Source of the DNA: Erigeron canadensis
Lineage: Eukaryota > Streptophyta > Magnoliopsida > Asterales > Asteraceae
Direction of reading: 5' to 3'
NCBI RefSeq assembly: GCF_010389155.1
Contig: NC_057768.1
Location: 44,743,633-44,807,632 of the forward strand
Length of the DNA: 64,000 nt
The notes under the pieces were generated by a model. That model was not told the origin of the DNA, ran no database searches, and saw nothing but the letters and a program-made list of their open reading frames with translations. Position 1 is the stretch's first letter; every line of letters starts with the position of its first letter. Positions 44,390 to 56,408 of the stretch are shown piece by piece. The translations under genes and the position numbers were made by a program.

Positions 44390-47165
44390 ATGGAGGAAGG
44401 CAAAGACCCTGCAACTAGTGCAGTTGTAAGTAGAGCAAACCAATCAAGAGCTTTGCCGCAAAGGCTCATACAATTACTTGCTTTGTTTCTAGTATTATGT
44501 TTTAGCATTTCTCTTTTTAGTATTTATATGATTCGTAAAACCGGGGTTGTCACTTCAGTAACCTCAGCCATCCCCATTTTAACACCATGTATCGAAGAAA
44601 AGCCAAAGAACAATCTTGACCGTTGGATCATGCCTCCTTCAAATCTGATTCATACAATGAATGATAAAGAGTTATTTTGGAGAGCTTCATTTGTGCCACA
44701 AGTAAAGAAGTATCCATTTTCAAGACTTCCAAAGATTGCTTTTATGTTTTTGACCAAAGGCCCGTTACCATTGGCTCCTTTATGGGAGAGGTTTTTTAAG
44801 GGACACAAGAGCCTTTATACTATATACATTCATTCGCTTCCATCATATGAACCCCGTGTTCCATCCACATCTGTTTTTTATCAGAGACAGATACCAAGTC
44901 AGGTACGTTTTACCATAAACCATCTACATCATTGTGTAGTAGTTATTATATCTTAACCAAATAATATAGTATTTTCGAAGTGGTTTTGTGGAGTTATGTA
45001 TGTCAATGAAAGATCTATCTGTCCCCATGTTCGGATAATTTGTCGCTTCATTATAAATGTGGTTAGAAGAGTGAATAGTTTCTTAATGAAGTGGAATGGT
45101 TGTTATATTATCGTTGCCCCTCGAGAGTTGGATTGGTCACTCAACACTTTGTGTAAAGGTTTATACTTTATAGGATTCTTGAGTTTGTATCTTGAAATGT
45201 AGAGAAACTAAGTTTGAACTTATAATATAGACATTGGTTTGATGCTACCCTTTAGAGCATCTCTAATATGCACTTTAAAGTGTTAGACTAAGATAATGTA
45301 AATAATTTTTAATCAAATATAACGGTACTTAACATGGTAGGATAATCTTTATGAGAAGTACAATGAATAGTGTCACACCAAATCTGGTGTGACTAGATAT
45401 GTCTTTTTATCACACCAAAATGATGCAATTGTTTGTCTATTTTTTAATTTATTTTTTCACTTCTACACCAAAAATTGTGTAAAAACGTACAGCTTAGTAT
45501 TAACGTTGGAGATGCTCCTGTAAGCTTGTATTTTTATCTTCTCGAGATAGAGTGGGTACAGAGAGTTAATTATGTTACCCTAACTGCCAGTGATAGGTTT
45601 TGTGAACATGGTACTATGGTTGGGCAAATGGGCAGTTGGGCACACATGTTTGCAAGAATGTTATAGTGTGGAAAATGATTGATGGGCCAAATATGATCAA
45701 ATGGAAATGATTTAGAGAGAGAAATATCATAATCGATGTGCAAATTCCTAAATGGATTAGGCATGCTTTTTTTTGCTAGTTATTGAGGTCTTTTTGTTAT
45801 TACTTGGTATTGACTAGCTGATCCTTGTTGTAAACTAATAATGCTGATAACTTGCAAACAATGAGTACATTGTACATACAGTTTTGGGCCTCTGGACCAT
45901 CCTCAATGTGAGAAGTAGTAAATCTATTATGGAAAGGGTTTTTGTATGGAGTGGTAAAGAATCCAGTTTGCTGTATTTGTATGTTCTCTTCTTATTCCAA
46001 TATATAAACTTAGTTGGTTGCAGGGTTTTTTTTAGTGTTGTTTATTGGCAATTAGGTCTCTGCAATCTGTATAAGTCTTTTTTAACAGTGAGAAACCCTT
46101 TATGATTAATAGGCATCACTATACAACAGTTCTCATATTTGTCATGCTATTAGCATGAAATGTATATGGCATCTTCGTTCAGTGGTTGAAGTTTTGACAT
46201 TTGTTGTTTAAAAGATCTTAACTTGTTGACTGGTAATCATTAGGATCAGAACTTAGAAGTAAGTGATGCAAGATTTTCCCTTCTATGATCTAGTATTATG
46301 AGTTTATCTTGAAAAAAAATTCTATCAGAAAAGTATGTATAGAAACTTCACTAAATTATTATAGTAATAATTATCAATTTATACATACATATTTATAGTT
46401 TGTCAACAATAAGACCCGATGTGATTACGACTTATGTTTCTGAGTCTTTACCAAATGACATTCTAGGCATTCAACTAGCAATCACAGTATGTATATAACT
46501 AATTTGCTTTTGGCTCGGCCTTGCAGATAGCTGAATGGGGTAGAATGACCATGTGTGATGCCGAGAGGAGACTTTTGGCAAATGCCCTTCTTGATGTCTC
46601 CAATGAATACTTTATACTTGTCTCTGAATCATGTGTTCCCATCTACAACTTCACTGTAACATATCGTTACATTACGAAATCCAGATACAGTTTTATGGGG
46701 GCCTTTGATGATCCTGGTCCATTTGGCCGGGGCCGTTACAACCCCAGCATGTTACCCGAAGTCAACATCTCCCAATGGAGAAAAGGGTCCCAATGGTTTG
46801 AAGTCAACCGTAAACTTGCAACCATCATCATTTCCGACGTTACCTTTTACCCGAAGTTCTTGGAGTTTTGCAGGCCCGCCTGTTATGTGGATGAACATTA
46901 TTTTCCAACTCTATTAACAATTCTGGCACCAAATCTTCTAGCAAACCGTAGTTTGACTTGGGTTGACTGGTCAAGAGGTGGGCCACACCCTGCAACATTT
47001 GGGGCATCAGACATTACAGAGGCATTCATGAAGAAACTTCATGAAGGGCGGGAATGTCTTTATAATGATGAGCCTTCATCAGTATGTTATCTGTTTGCAA
47101 GGAAATTTGCTCCTAGTACTTTACAGCGGCTGCTTGTTTTTGCACAGGAATTCTTGGGTTATTGA
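44390..47165 (+). CDS. DUF266 / GT14-like glycosyltransferase (core-2/I-branching type)
   Basis: Predicted type II Golgi membrane glycosyltransferase related to core-2/I-branching beta-1,6-GlcNAc transferases and the plant BC10-like group; acceptor unknown. Exon 1 is 44390-44902 and exon 2 is 46527-47165, joined at phase 0 (CAG|GTACGT ... TTGCAG|ATA), giving 383 aa, normal for the family. A short N-terminal tail is followed by one membrane anchor (about 27-48), a stem, and a lumenal domain with IPSQ-IAEWGRMTMCDAERR across the junction, ILVSESC (about 200), DDPG (232-235), WRKGSQWFEVNR (about 255), DEHYFPT (293-299) and WVDWSRGG (316-323). The start is the first ATG after a non-coding leader. 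The single intron is about 1.6 kb. No damage is seen. Confidence 0.94.
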
Positions 47166-48890
47166 TTTGATCCGTATTGGAAGTTGAAGACAGTTCTCTG
47201 CGGTATACAGATTATAATATGAACAGTTTTTCCTATACAATTCTAGCTTGAAGACAGGTTTTCCTGGTTAATTAGTTTAAGTTGTCACTAGCTTTGGTTG
47301 AAATTTGTTAAGCCTTTCAAACATATCCTCCATCTTAGAAATTTGATTCCATATTTTTGGTATTACGCTATTAACTATAAATTCTTCCGTGCTATTCACG
47401 GTAGTGAAGATGGTGATGATTACATACAGTAGTATTTTTAGAGTAAATAGTAGAATACGGTTGTCCTTATTTTTACGTTGTTTATTACAATATGAATGTG
47501 TATGTGAATGTTATTGAATGTGAATATTTTGTTAAACAAAACTTTTTTAGAAAACTTGTTGAGTTGGTAATTAAGCATTTAGGTTTAGCTAATTAGTGTT
47601 TTATGCTTAAATCGGTAGTTTTGATATATATAAGATTAACAATTGAAAACACACATTATATGATTTATTTACCATGAGTAGACAACTAGGTACCAGAAGA
47701 CACATGGTTAATTCAGTGATCAAGCTTCGTTTTCCTCCTAAACACATGCTTTATATGCTTAGGTATACAATGATGTTTTTAGTCTTCAGAAAATTTCATG
47801 GAGCACATCATTTGAGTTGACCGAATTTTCATTTCATCCAGAATCTGGGTAAGTTCTTAAACGGGTTCTTGAGTTAGATTGCATACGGGGATGAAAGATT
47901 GTTTTTTGCTCTTGATGTTAAGGAGATGGTATTTTTCGGGCCATTATTTTGGGTACATTTTAATGGATCCCTTTGCATAATCTTATTTCAATGTGATGGC
48001 ATCCGATATGAATCATGGGTAATGGACAAAGACAGTTTTTAGTGTGAGAAATCATGGTCAAAGTATGTTCATTAACATTTCTCAGTTATAATAAGTTCTT
48101 CCTAAAGGGAAACGTTTGAGGAATGAGACAAAGAAACTCATAATCCATGACATTATGAAAAATCCGAGCAAGGAGTTCATGTTGCCATGTACATTTAATG
48201 TTTAGAGCTCACAAGTCGTCATCATCAACCATCTGATAATCCGAGCAAGGAGTTCATGTTGCCATGTACATTTAATGTTTAGAGCTCACAAGTCGTCATC
48301 ATCAACCATCTGATTTGCTTTCTAGTCTAGTATGAATCCTTTAAATTTAGTGCTTACTTTGTTTCTTTAGAATTCATTTGGGATGCTACAGATATATATC
48401 TTCTTATAACACGTATTTCTCGCAAGTGGGAATACAACTTACAACTTTCAAATGTTGTGTCACATAGATACCTCTAAAGTTCCATCGGTCCTTTCCTATA
48501 TAAGACTAAAAATATATCAAATCATTCAAGAAAGGTATCTTAGGTAATGCACGTCTCGACATCAAGTCTGTCTGTTCTGCTTGTACATTTGGTCATTGAG
48601 GTATACAAAATAAAAGCATATAATGAAAACAAGATCACTTTAACAATTCAATGCAGGGTGTTAAAATAGCTGACTGTGAACTATCCCCAAAAGGTATCAC
48701 ATACTGGGGCTTCAAGAATACACATAAAAAATGTATGTCAGGAATTTTATAAACAATTACATCAAACTAGTGATAAAGAAATCAACCCATTTTTGTTTCT
48801 GCACTTCCAGCTCTATACCTTGCAAATTATAGTTACACCCATGAAGTTTCAAGAATTCACATATTATACGGATCATTATAGGAATATGAC
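47166..48890. other. 3' UTR and intergenic
   Basis: It separates the convergent glycosyltransferase (+) and DUF1295 (-) genes and must hold both 3' UTRs. The only structure seen is the 77-bp duplication at 48161-48314. Confidence 0.6.
48161..48314. repeat. exact 77-bp tandem duplication
   Basis: Positions 48161-48237 and 48238-48314 are identical (AATCCGAGCAAGG ... ACCATCTGAT). With no difference between copies, the duplication is recent. It could also be an assembly artefact. Confidence 0.93.
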
Positions 48891-51800
48891 TTACCAGCCC
48901 ACTGATTCTTCTTTAGGAAGATTCCGATTGTATAATGGAAACTCAAACAAGAAGGCTACTTTGAACCAAGAAGGCAAGGTTCCATACACCACAGGAGGCA
49001 GCGGAACGAGAGGACTGAAACGGAAAACAATTTATTTATGGTCTAATTTATGAAAATATTAGAAAATACATGTGTTCAAATGTATGAGAATATTCATCAA
49101 CCTTGTTGTCTTTTTATACTGTCGGTATCCCGCCACATTTCCATACTTCTTATCTCCAGACTCCTGAACCCATGTTTTGATAAATTAGATCAATTAATGT
49201 TTGAATGATGAAAAACTTTAATTATTTATAAGAAACCAAAAGCTATGAATACAGAACCTCAAGCAGCGGTATCCCACTAATAAAAAGAAGTAACAATGTT
49301 AGAAATAATGGCCCGAGTACAACAAGCCATTCAGCACCTTCCAATACAGGTGTAGAGGCCACAAAAATTCCCCACCATAGAAAAATCTGCCATTAAATAG
49401 TAGATTCAATTAGTTTCAGAGCATGACTGAATAAAAAGTGTACTGAAATGTACAAGAATAGTGTAGCAAGATTCAAGAAGTTGCATACAGAAGTTACACG
49501 CCCATATACAATAGTGAGCAAATTGCATAAGTAGGCAACAGACTTTCAGCTGCTTTCTATTTGGGGCAACATGCTTCATTTACATTCACAAAAAATGGCA
49601 GAAAAAGTTTGAGCCTGTTTGTGGTTGAAACAAAATTGGTCGCCCCAAATATAAGTATCAGACCAGAGTTCATTACCTTATCATGCAATTTGCCTGATAT
49701 ATTTAACAAAATAAATTGAAAGACTGGAATGATCCAAACTCGATATATGTGATATGGGGGTTGAACCACTAACCTCGCCAAAATAGTTTGGATGACGGGA
49801 GTACCCCCAGAGTCCAACATCGCACCATTTCCCCCTATTTTCTGGAGAATTCTTGAAGGTTAACTTTTGCTGGTCAGCAGTGGCCTCAATTGAGATACCC
49901 ACAGACCACATAATCCACCCAATTATGTCCTGAGCTTTAAGACCTGGATTTGAATCAGTTGCATTGACAACTGTCACGGGTAAACTTACTGTCCAAACCC
50001 ATATAGCCTGCCATAATAGAACAAGAATCAACTAAATGTAAAAGTGTTGGGTAACTGTTAACTTTTTGATATGTGACCCAACAGGTCAACGGTTGGGTCA
50101 ACCCGTCAACACTTAGTTGTCCATTATTTTATTATCATGATTATAACATATTGCACAATATAAATCAATTCTTTTTAAAAATGTCAGGAGGTCTTCATCA
50201 TCTGAGATCAATATAGACGACTTTTGGCTCTTTTAGTCGTTAGCTAAAGTTTTATGATTTTTCCATGTTTAGAGATATGAAACATCCCAAATTAACACAA
50301 ACTTTTTAGTGACTAAATTGACTTCTTATCACAGGTATGGAAAGTACAGACCCTTTCCAAGGAAAGACTATCTTTATCTCAACAAAATCATTCAGACAGG
50401 TAGTGTCAACAAAAATAAAGAAAGCAACAAAAATAATATCAGGTATAAATGTAATAAAGAAACCTGGAAAATCCAGAAAACTGCCAATTTCCCTAAATTA
50501 GCACGCATCTCATCAAAACGCCGATCTTCTCCCCAATTCAAGATCCTGACAAGTAATGCCATTTGATCAGGGATGATTTTTTTACAAGGATAAGAACTCG
50601 AAAGATTTATAATAAGATGTTTGTGAGTAATTACCTCATCAACAGAAACAATCCAAGGCGAAGACCCCATACTACAACAAGAAAGCTCAAAACCACCTGA
50701 AATGCACGATGATACAAATAAAATGTGTAAGGTAAATAAACATGCTCAAGTAATTCAAGAACTGAGAAAACTATACTTAATTATTCATATTTAAATATAT
50801 ATATTAATCAAGACAAAAGAGAATGTGAACCCAAAATTTGATAGCATAAGAGTTGGAAAGGATAGGTACCTGCCTAAAGTGCCATGATCCTTTTACAATC
50901 AAAGTTAATAGAGCGATTATGACAAAATTTGTGCTTCCTGTTGGAAAACACAGAAGATAAAATCCTAACATCAAAATGATGAAATTCTAAATAAAACTCA
51001 AATATATTTAAGCTTAACTTTATGCATATACCTATAAGTAAAAAGAATATAACTAGTAGCTTATTATAAACAAACATTAAGTTCGTATATCAGACTGGTT
51101 ATTTCTACCTATAATAAGCACTTCCCTTAATCTAAACAGTCAAAAGTGCTTACAGGTTTTTTGGAAAATGCAATAAGGAAATAACACAAACACCCCTAAA
51201 TCAATTTTATCCAAACAAAAAGTAGGGCAAAAGTGCATTAAAATGTACTAAAGTTGTTGCGATTTGTACTTTCGCTATCATACGTTATGTTTTGCTATTG
51301 TATTTATGTGACTTCTTATAGCTTGTCAAGAGCTGACATGCCACCAATTTTTTATTATGTGTGAAATGGCATTGGCGTGGCAATTATATGTATGCGTCCG
51401 GACAAATAGTTAATCTAAATACATACAATAGAGGTTTCGAAGCAAAATAAGATAAGTTTAATAAATTTTCATGAGCTTGTCCCCGAAAAGAAAAGAACAA
51501 AAATAAAATATCATTAAAGCAAACGAAGCTAACCTTCAACTAAAACTGAGAAGAATTCCTGTCTTCTTAAACTATAAACAACAATAATACCCGATCTAGT
51601 CAAAAGCAAGGTATGAGAGAGGCGGGATGTAGACACTAACACACCTATCCCCTACATTCATCTATCCTTATTCTAGACTTGTAGTCCTCTAGATAACTCT
51701 ATCTTATCTACTTGTATTGAAATAAAAATTAGCCACAATAAAAAGATATTTGGTGTAAACAAGTAAAAATTAGCCACAATAACTATAAACCAACAAAATC

Positions 51801-52085
51801 CTATAAATAAAAAGATACTTGGAGTAAAAATGAAGCAACGGAAAAGGAATAATAGCAAAGACATACCCGCAAAATCGGTAACTTTGTCGAATTTGAGGAG
51901 TGCAGTGACTATGAAGAACGATAATTGATATCCAAACTACAAAAAGAAACATGATTTAGTGATTCACAGTACAAGAAAATGATAGTATATGATAATTGGA
52001 ATAAGAAAGATAGAGTTTGGGTGTGGGTGTGTACGGTAACGATGGCTGTGAGTGCCAAGAAATGGTCGTCAATAACGGTGCCCAT
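48891..52085 (-). CDS. DUF1295 steroid-5-alpha-reductase-like membrane protein
   Basis: Predicted multi-pass membrane oxidoreductase of the DUF1295 / steroid 5-alpha-reductase C-terminal superfamily; the plant substrate is not established. Nine exons (minus strand): 52085-52035, 51936-51867, 50937-50870, 50696-50635, 50545-50464, 50007-49774, 49386-49258, 49163-49102 and 49014-48891. Phases all match and the sum is 882 nt, 293 aa plus TAA. It begins MGTVIDDHFLALTAIVT. The hydrophobic helices include VVLSFLVVVWGLRLGLFLL (exon 4). The family signature W-GYSRHPNYFGE closes exon 6 (SRHPNYFGE about 181-189). The tail is LVPLPPVVYGTLPSWF...FEFPLYNRNL. All introns are GT-AG. It is convergent with the upstream glycosyltransferase gene. 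Confidence 0.93.
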
Positions 52086-53857
52086 GCCCCCCTTTTTCTT
52101 TCCAATCGAATTGAATGATGTTTCTGAATTTGTTTGATTTTCAGTTTATACAGAATTGAGCGGGGGCTTTATATACTAGCAACTCATTTTGACTGGTATT
52201 TATTCTTAGATATATGTGGTGGAAGACTTGCCGCGACGTAACGCCCAACGCCCTATGTACATACAAATATATTTTGTGAATAGCAATAAATAGCCCATCA
52301 AGTCCCGAATGCTTTGATTCTTCTTTTCAACCCTCAACGAATAATAATCTCTTTTTTTCCTTATCAACAAATTTTATTAAGCTAATCTAATAGCTAGAAT
52401 TTAACAATTTAAAATTAATGATTAAACATTTATTTCTAGATTTGAACATGAAACGTAAAAGAAAAAAAAAAAAGCCTCTCACCTCACTTATCTAAGAATG
52501 TACGATTGACTCGAAACCCGTGGCTTATTTTCTTACCTGCCAAACTGACCCGCCCAAGAGGGTAAAGGGCCAGGTCACGGTTCCCGTTTTGGTGCACTTC
52601 TGGGTTTCAGTCCGAGCTGGGTCCATCAGTTTTTGACACGTGAATGAACAAAAGTTCTTTAAGCCCGGGAACCGAACTGATCCTCTCTAGAGAGTAACAA
52701 GCCGGGTCATGATTCTCATTTCGGTGTATCTCTGGGTCACAAGATTATACGGATCGGGCCGATTTTTGACCCGTACACGCATTGGTTTCGGTTTATTATA
52801 TAAAAATTAAAATATTTAAGTTATTATGTTTGATGTATGCATTTAATGGTAATACATTGGTTGTATCTTGTATGTAGTTATTTACAATAACTACCTTGCC
52901 TGCAAAATAAATATGAGTAGATATTTTATAGTGGTAATATCCGATGACTTTTTATGTTGGTCTCACGGGTTGTTTGAACTTTGAAGTAAGAAAACTTTTT
53001 TTTTTCCTTGAAAAAAATACAACATTCTCATTCTCATTAGATTATAAAATAGTATTGTTAATTGCATTTATAAATACAATTTAACGTATACTAATTTGAT
53101 AATATTTTATGTGCAATTCAATTTATGAAAAAATTCATTTGTTTTTCGTAACATATGCTTGGAATTTATATGATTAAATTGTCTTTTTTATTTTTTGATG
53201 AATCTTATTACATATAGTTTTTTTAACAGCGAAGCTTATGCTATTAAATCGCAATTGAGGAAAACATTGAAAGAACATTCACTATCCTTCTTTTTTCAAA
53301 CTCGACTTCTTCAACATCTTCTACCAATACATCAACAGATCATAATCCATTGTTGGTTTCGTCTATCGATAACCCACCTCAAAGTCATGAGCCCAAAGTT
53401 GATTCTTCAGCTGAACCAACTTCAACAAAGACACTTCAAGAGGATGTTTTTTTAATTAAAAAAAAAAAAAAACTCAAAATGTATTTTTATTAATCATGTA
53501 GAAACTGTAAGAGTACAATCAAGACGGCTTTGCCAATGTACATCCCATCCTGTCATAGTGTCATCCACCTAAACCTATACTAATAACATTCCAACTAAAC
53601 CTATGAAGTACTAAAAACTAAATAGCATATATTTCAGATTATATATACACAAACTAAATAGAATGTAGTTGAGACAGAATGAGGAAGTGTTATAACATTT
53701 AAAGGAACGAACGTTAAGTTGTATGGAAAAAGGGTAAAAACACCCTCACACTGCAAGCAGTGAGGATATTTAATACAGAGATGGGCATTGTTGGCCAAAA
53801 GGACGTAATGAAAAATCGATCATTATGATGATGATATGCATTGTGATTAAATTCTTA
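52086..53857. other. intergenic, low-complexity coding-like scrap
   Basis: The first ~100 bases are the likely promoter or 5' UTR of the DUF1295 gene. At 53300-53450 one + frame reads Ser/Thr-rich (TSSTSSTNTSTDHN), which might be a remnant of a transposase N-terminus. There is no start, domain or neighbour to support a gene. Confidence 0.45.
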
Positions 53858-54161
53858 TCTATACTATTATATAAGAGAAATAATAAGAAATAATACTCTC
53901 TCCCCTAAAATGTTGAAAAGTTAACAATTTTGGGACATGTAAAATTACCATTTTACCCTAAATTAATTAACTTACACGATCATTCAATTATCTTCTAATA
54001 TATATCCACTACTCTTTTAAATCAAATATCTTTACATCATATACCTACATAACTTGACTCATTTGCCACCGCTAACGGTCGTCGCCGCCGTCACTATCCG
54101 TCGATGCCACCACATCATTGTCACTACCATCACCGCCGCATTTGCGCGGGTACCATGCTCG
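53858..54161 (+). mobile_element. non-autonomous Helitron-like element
   Basis: 304 bp. It starts after A with TCTATACTATTATATAAGAG and ends in CCGCCGCATTTGCGCGG, then GTACCATG and CTCG, followed by T. Same plan as the minus-strand elements at 23027 and 24663, here on the + strand, with the CGCCGCCGTCAC-type GC-rich block. Confidence 0.7.
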
Positions 54162-54563
54162 TAGGAACAAAAACAGATGATAAAAGTTGAATCGCATGGA
54201 CAATTGGTATAACCAACTAGAGTTTGGTATTCACTTTAAACTTTTTCCATTCGAGTAAAAACTTGTTTTTTATTCATAATTTTACTTCCGGCATAGATTA
54301 TTGACACCATTTGGTTCTTTGTAATGTTAACAGATCTGGAATTTTTGATATTCTAAAACTGGCTGCTGGAACTTGTACTCTAGGTGTTCGACATTCAAAC
54401 TGTTAACTTGATCTCCCAACTATTTGGCATATCAAATATATGCAACTGAAAAGCATTACTATAAACAAACAGAAATCTATTTAAAGTGTCTATATTTAAT
54501 ATGACTGGGAAATAACTTAAAGAGAAGTATACAGATGTTTATTTAACAAAAAAAAAAAAAGGT

Positions 54564-55154
54564 TTAAAACCTCTTTCTTGAACCAGGCGAGCCCCAAAGT
54601 GATTGCCAAAAAACAGGCCAATTCTTTTGAGCCTCGTTCCAACCCAAAAGAGATCCTTCCCTCATAGGGTCCCAACTAGTGGACACTATCCCGTAACTAA
54701 CACCAGCTAGTGCTGTCCCAAAAAACACAAATGACACAATGAAAGGAACCCAAGTGGGTACATCAATCTTCAATCCTACTTTCAGGTAGTAAAAGAATGG
54801 AAAGAAACACAGTCCTATTAACAGTGGAATCCCAACTGAAAGCCCTATCCTACCAATCATTCTGTTGGTTACTATCTCGGGAATCACACCTGCTTCTCTT
54901 TCTGTTTCATAATCTTCATCTTCATATTCATCTTCATTGTTGATCTTCTTTGGGATTAGGGGCTTTTTGGTGACTTTCTTGGGAGGTGGAGGACCGAAGC
55001 CTTTTGGGGAATTGAGTGTGGCTGAGATTGGTGAGAATTGGAATTGGCGATTCCGGTGGGTATTGTGGGATGGCTTCGGGATTGGAATTGGGAGTTTAGA
55101 TAAGCTGTTTGGGGATGAAGAAAGATGGAATGAACAGCAGGCAGTAGCTTCCAT
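54564..55154 (-). CDS. PAM68-like chloroplast assembly protein (DUF3464)
   Basis: Intronless, 196 aa. Related to PAM68 and PAM68L, thylakoid proteins needed for assembly of photosystem II and NDH respectively (family knowledge). The Ser/Pro-rich N-terminus (1 to about 45) fits a transit peptide. It is followed by KGFGPPPPKK (51-60) and an acidic tract EDEYEDEDYETERE (74-87). The core domain is EIVTNRMIGRIGLSVGIP (about 93-110), with two membrane helices (about 103-124 and 134-157), a short lumenal link and the signature STSWDPMREGSLLGWNEAQKNW (158-179; key residues WDP, GS, EA). I favour PAM68L over PAM68 from the GPPPPKK leader, without certainty. The start is the only upstream ATG and fits a plastid leader. 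Confidence 0.9.
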   Translation of the reverse strand: MEATACCSFHLSSSPNSLSKLPIPIPKPSHNTHRNRQFQFSPISATLNSPKGFGPPPPKKVTKKPLIPKKINNEDEYEDEDYETEREAGVIPEIVTNRMIGRIGLSVGIPLLIGLCFFPFFYYLKVGLKIDVPTWVPFIVSFVFFGTALAGVSYGIVSTSWDPMREGSLLGWNEAQKNWPVFWQSLWGSPGSRKRF

Positions 55155-56408
55155 TTCTGGGGTTGGGTTTCAATGCATTATGTTATGTGAAATGATTGGT
55201 GGTGAAACGTCTCTTTGTTTTGAAAGAGTTTTGGATTTAATGGCTTATCTTCTTGAGTTTGTAATTACCGTAATACCCTTATAAAGGCCCAACAGGAATG
55301 TAAAACTGACCACTTTGTGGATGTATTGGGCCTATTGGCCCATTAACTAAAGGTGCTCAAAAGTCTTAAAAAATCCAACTTACATTAATGATCAGTTTCA
55401 TTTGGTTGATTTTGAGAGATTAGATTAAATATTTGTTTAATAAAAGCAGACACAAGTAGTATCACATATGGAGTTAGTAGCTGATATAAAAACTACATAT
55501 GGAGTACTTGTTGGTAACAAAGAAGTACAATACATTGATCAGACTGGTGATAAGTTGGCAACAAAAGCTAGTAGGTAATAATCTGAATATCTGATGATTG
55601 AATTGTAGTTAATATATTTTTTTTAGATACTCTAATAAAATTCTACTTTTTCTCTGCAGAATTCCGTAGTAGTAATAGGCAAACATGTGTTCGAAAAGCA
55701 TCCAGACGATTGTATACAAAGCCAAACATTCTCAAGTACATTAGAGTTCAAGAATGTCTACCGTTCCCAATCCTTTTCCAATCCAGTCATTACATACGAG
55801 TATTATTTAAAACCTAGATATATGCCATATACGGTCAAGTGGAGCCACTTGATGATCTACCTATATCATTCTGTACTGAAGTCTTTGCATTCTAAGTAAG
55901 AATTCCATTTATTTGAATTGTACTAGTACTAAATGAACAGCAAGTTTAAGAAAAAGTAACTTCATCACCTTGTGAGACTAACAAGATCTCGTTTGTATAC
56001 TTTTGCTTCACTCTGAGATTCATTCCTGGTAATAAGGGAATACAAAAGGCAGGTTATTAGACAATCTGATTGGGTGTGTGTAATGTGTTCACTGACCTAT
56101 AAGACCAAATGATAAAACCCACAATCACACGATTTAGATATGACCGGGAATGCAAATTGCAATCTAAAGGCAGACTCACATGATGAAAAAATTAAATTAG
56201 TTTTCAAAATCACATCTGTGGTTCAATTTAAAATAACATGCAGATAAACATCAGAACCAGAATGTGTCATACAACTATTATTTTCAAGTGTTTACCAGAC
56301 ATATTAGTAGGGTCACTGGTTAGTTTGTGAGAAATATGCAGACCATTAAGTACTCCTCATGAAGCCTAGTGGCTACTCACCTAAAAGCAACTGGTAGCTA
56401 AAGTGAAT
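55155..56408. other. intergenic, no gene seen
   Basis: Promoter side of the PAM68-like gene, then the 3' side of the coiled-coil gene. The frame at 55687-55899 is preceded by an acceptor-like TCTCTGCAG but shows no domain or partner exons. Confidence 0.5.

Noticed and set aside
53195..53455. Possible transposase N-terminus (Ser/Thr-rich frame)
   Set aside because: Low complexity, no zinc-finger or dimerisation motif, and frames shift; too weak to call.
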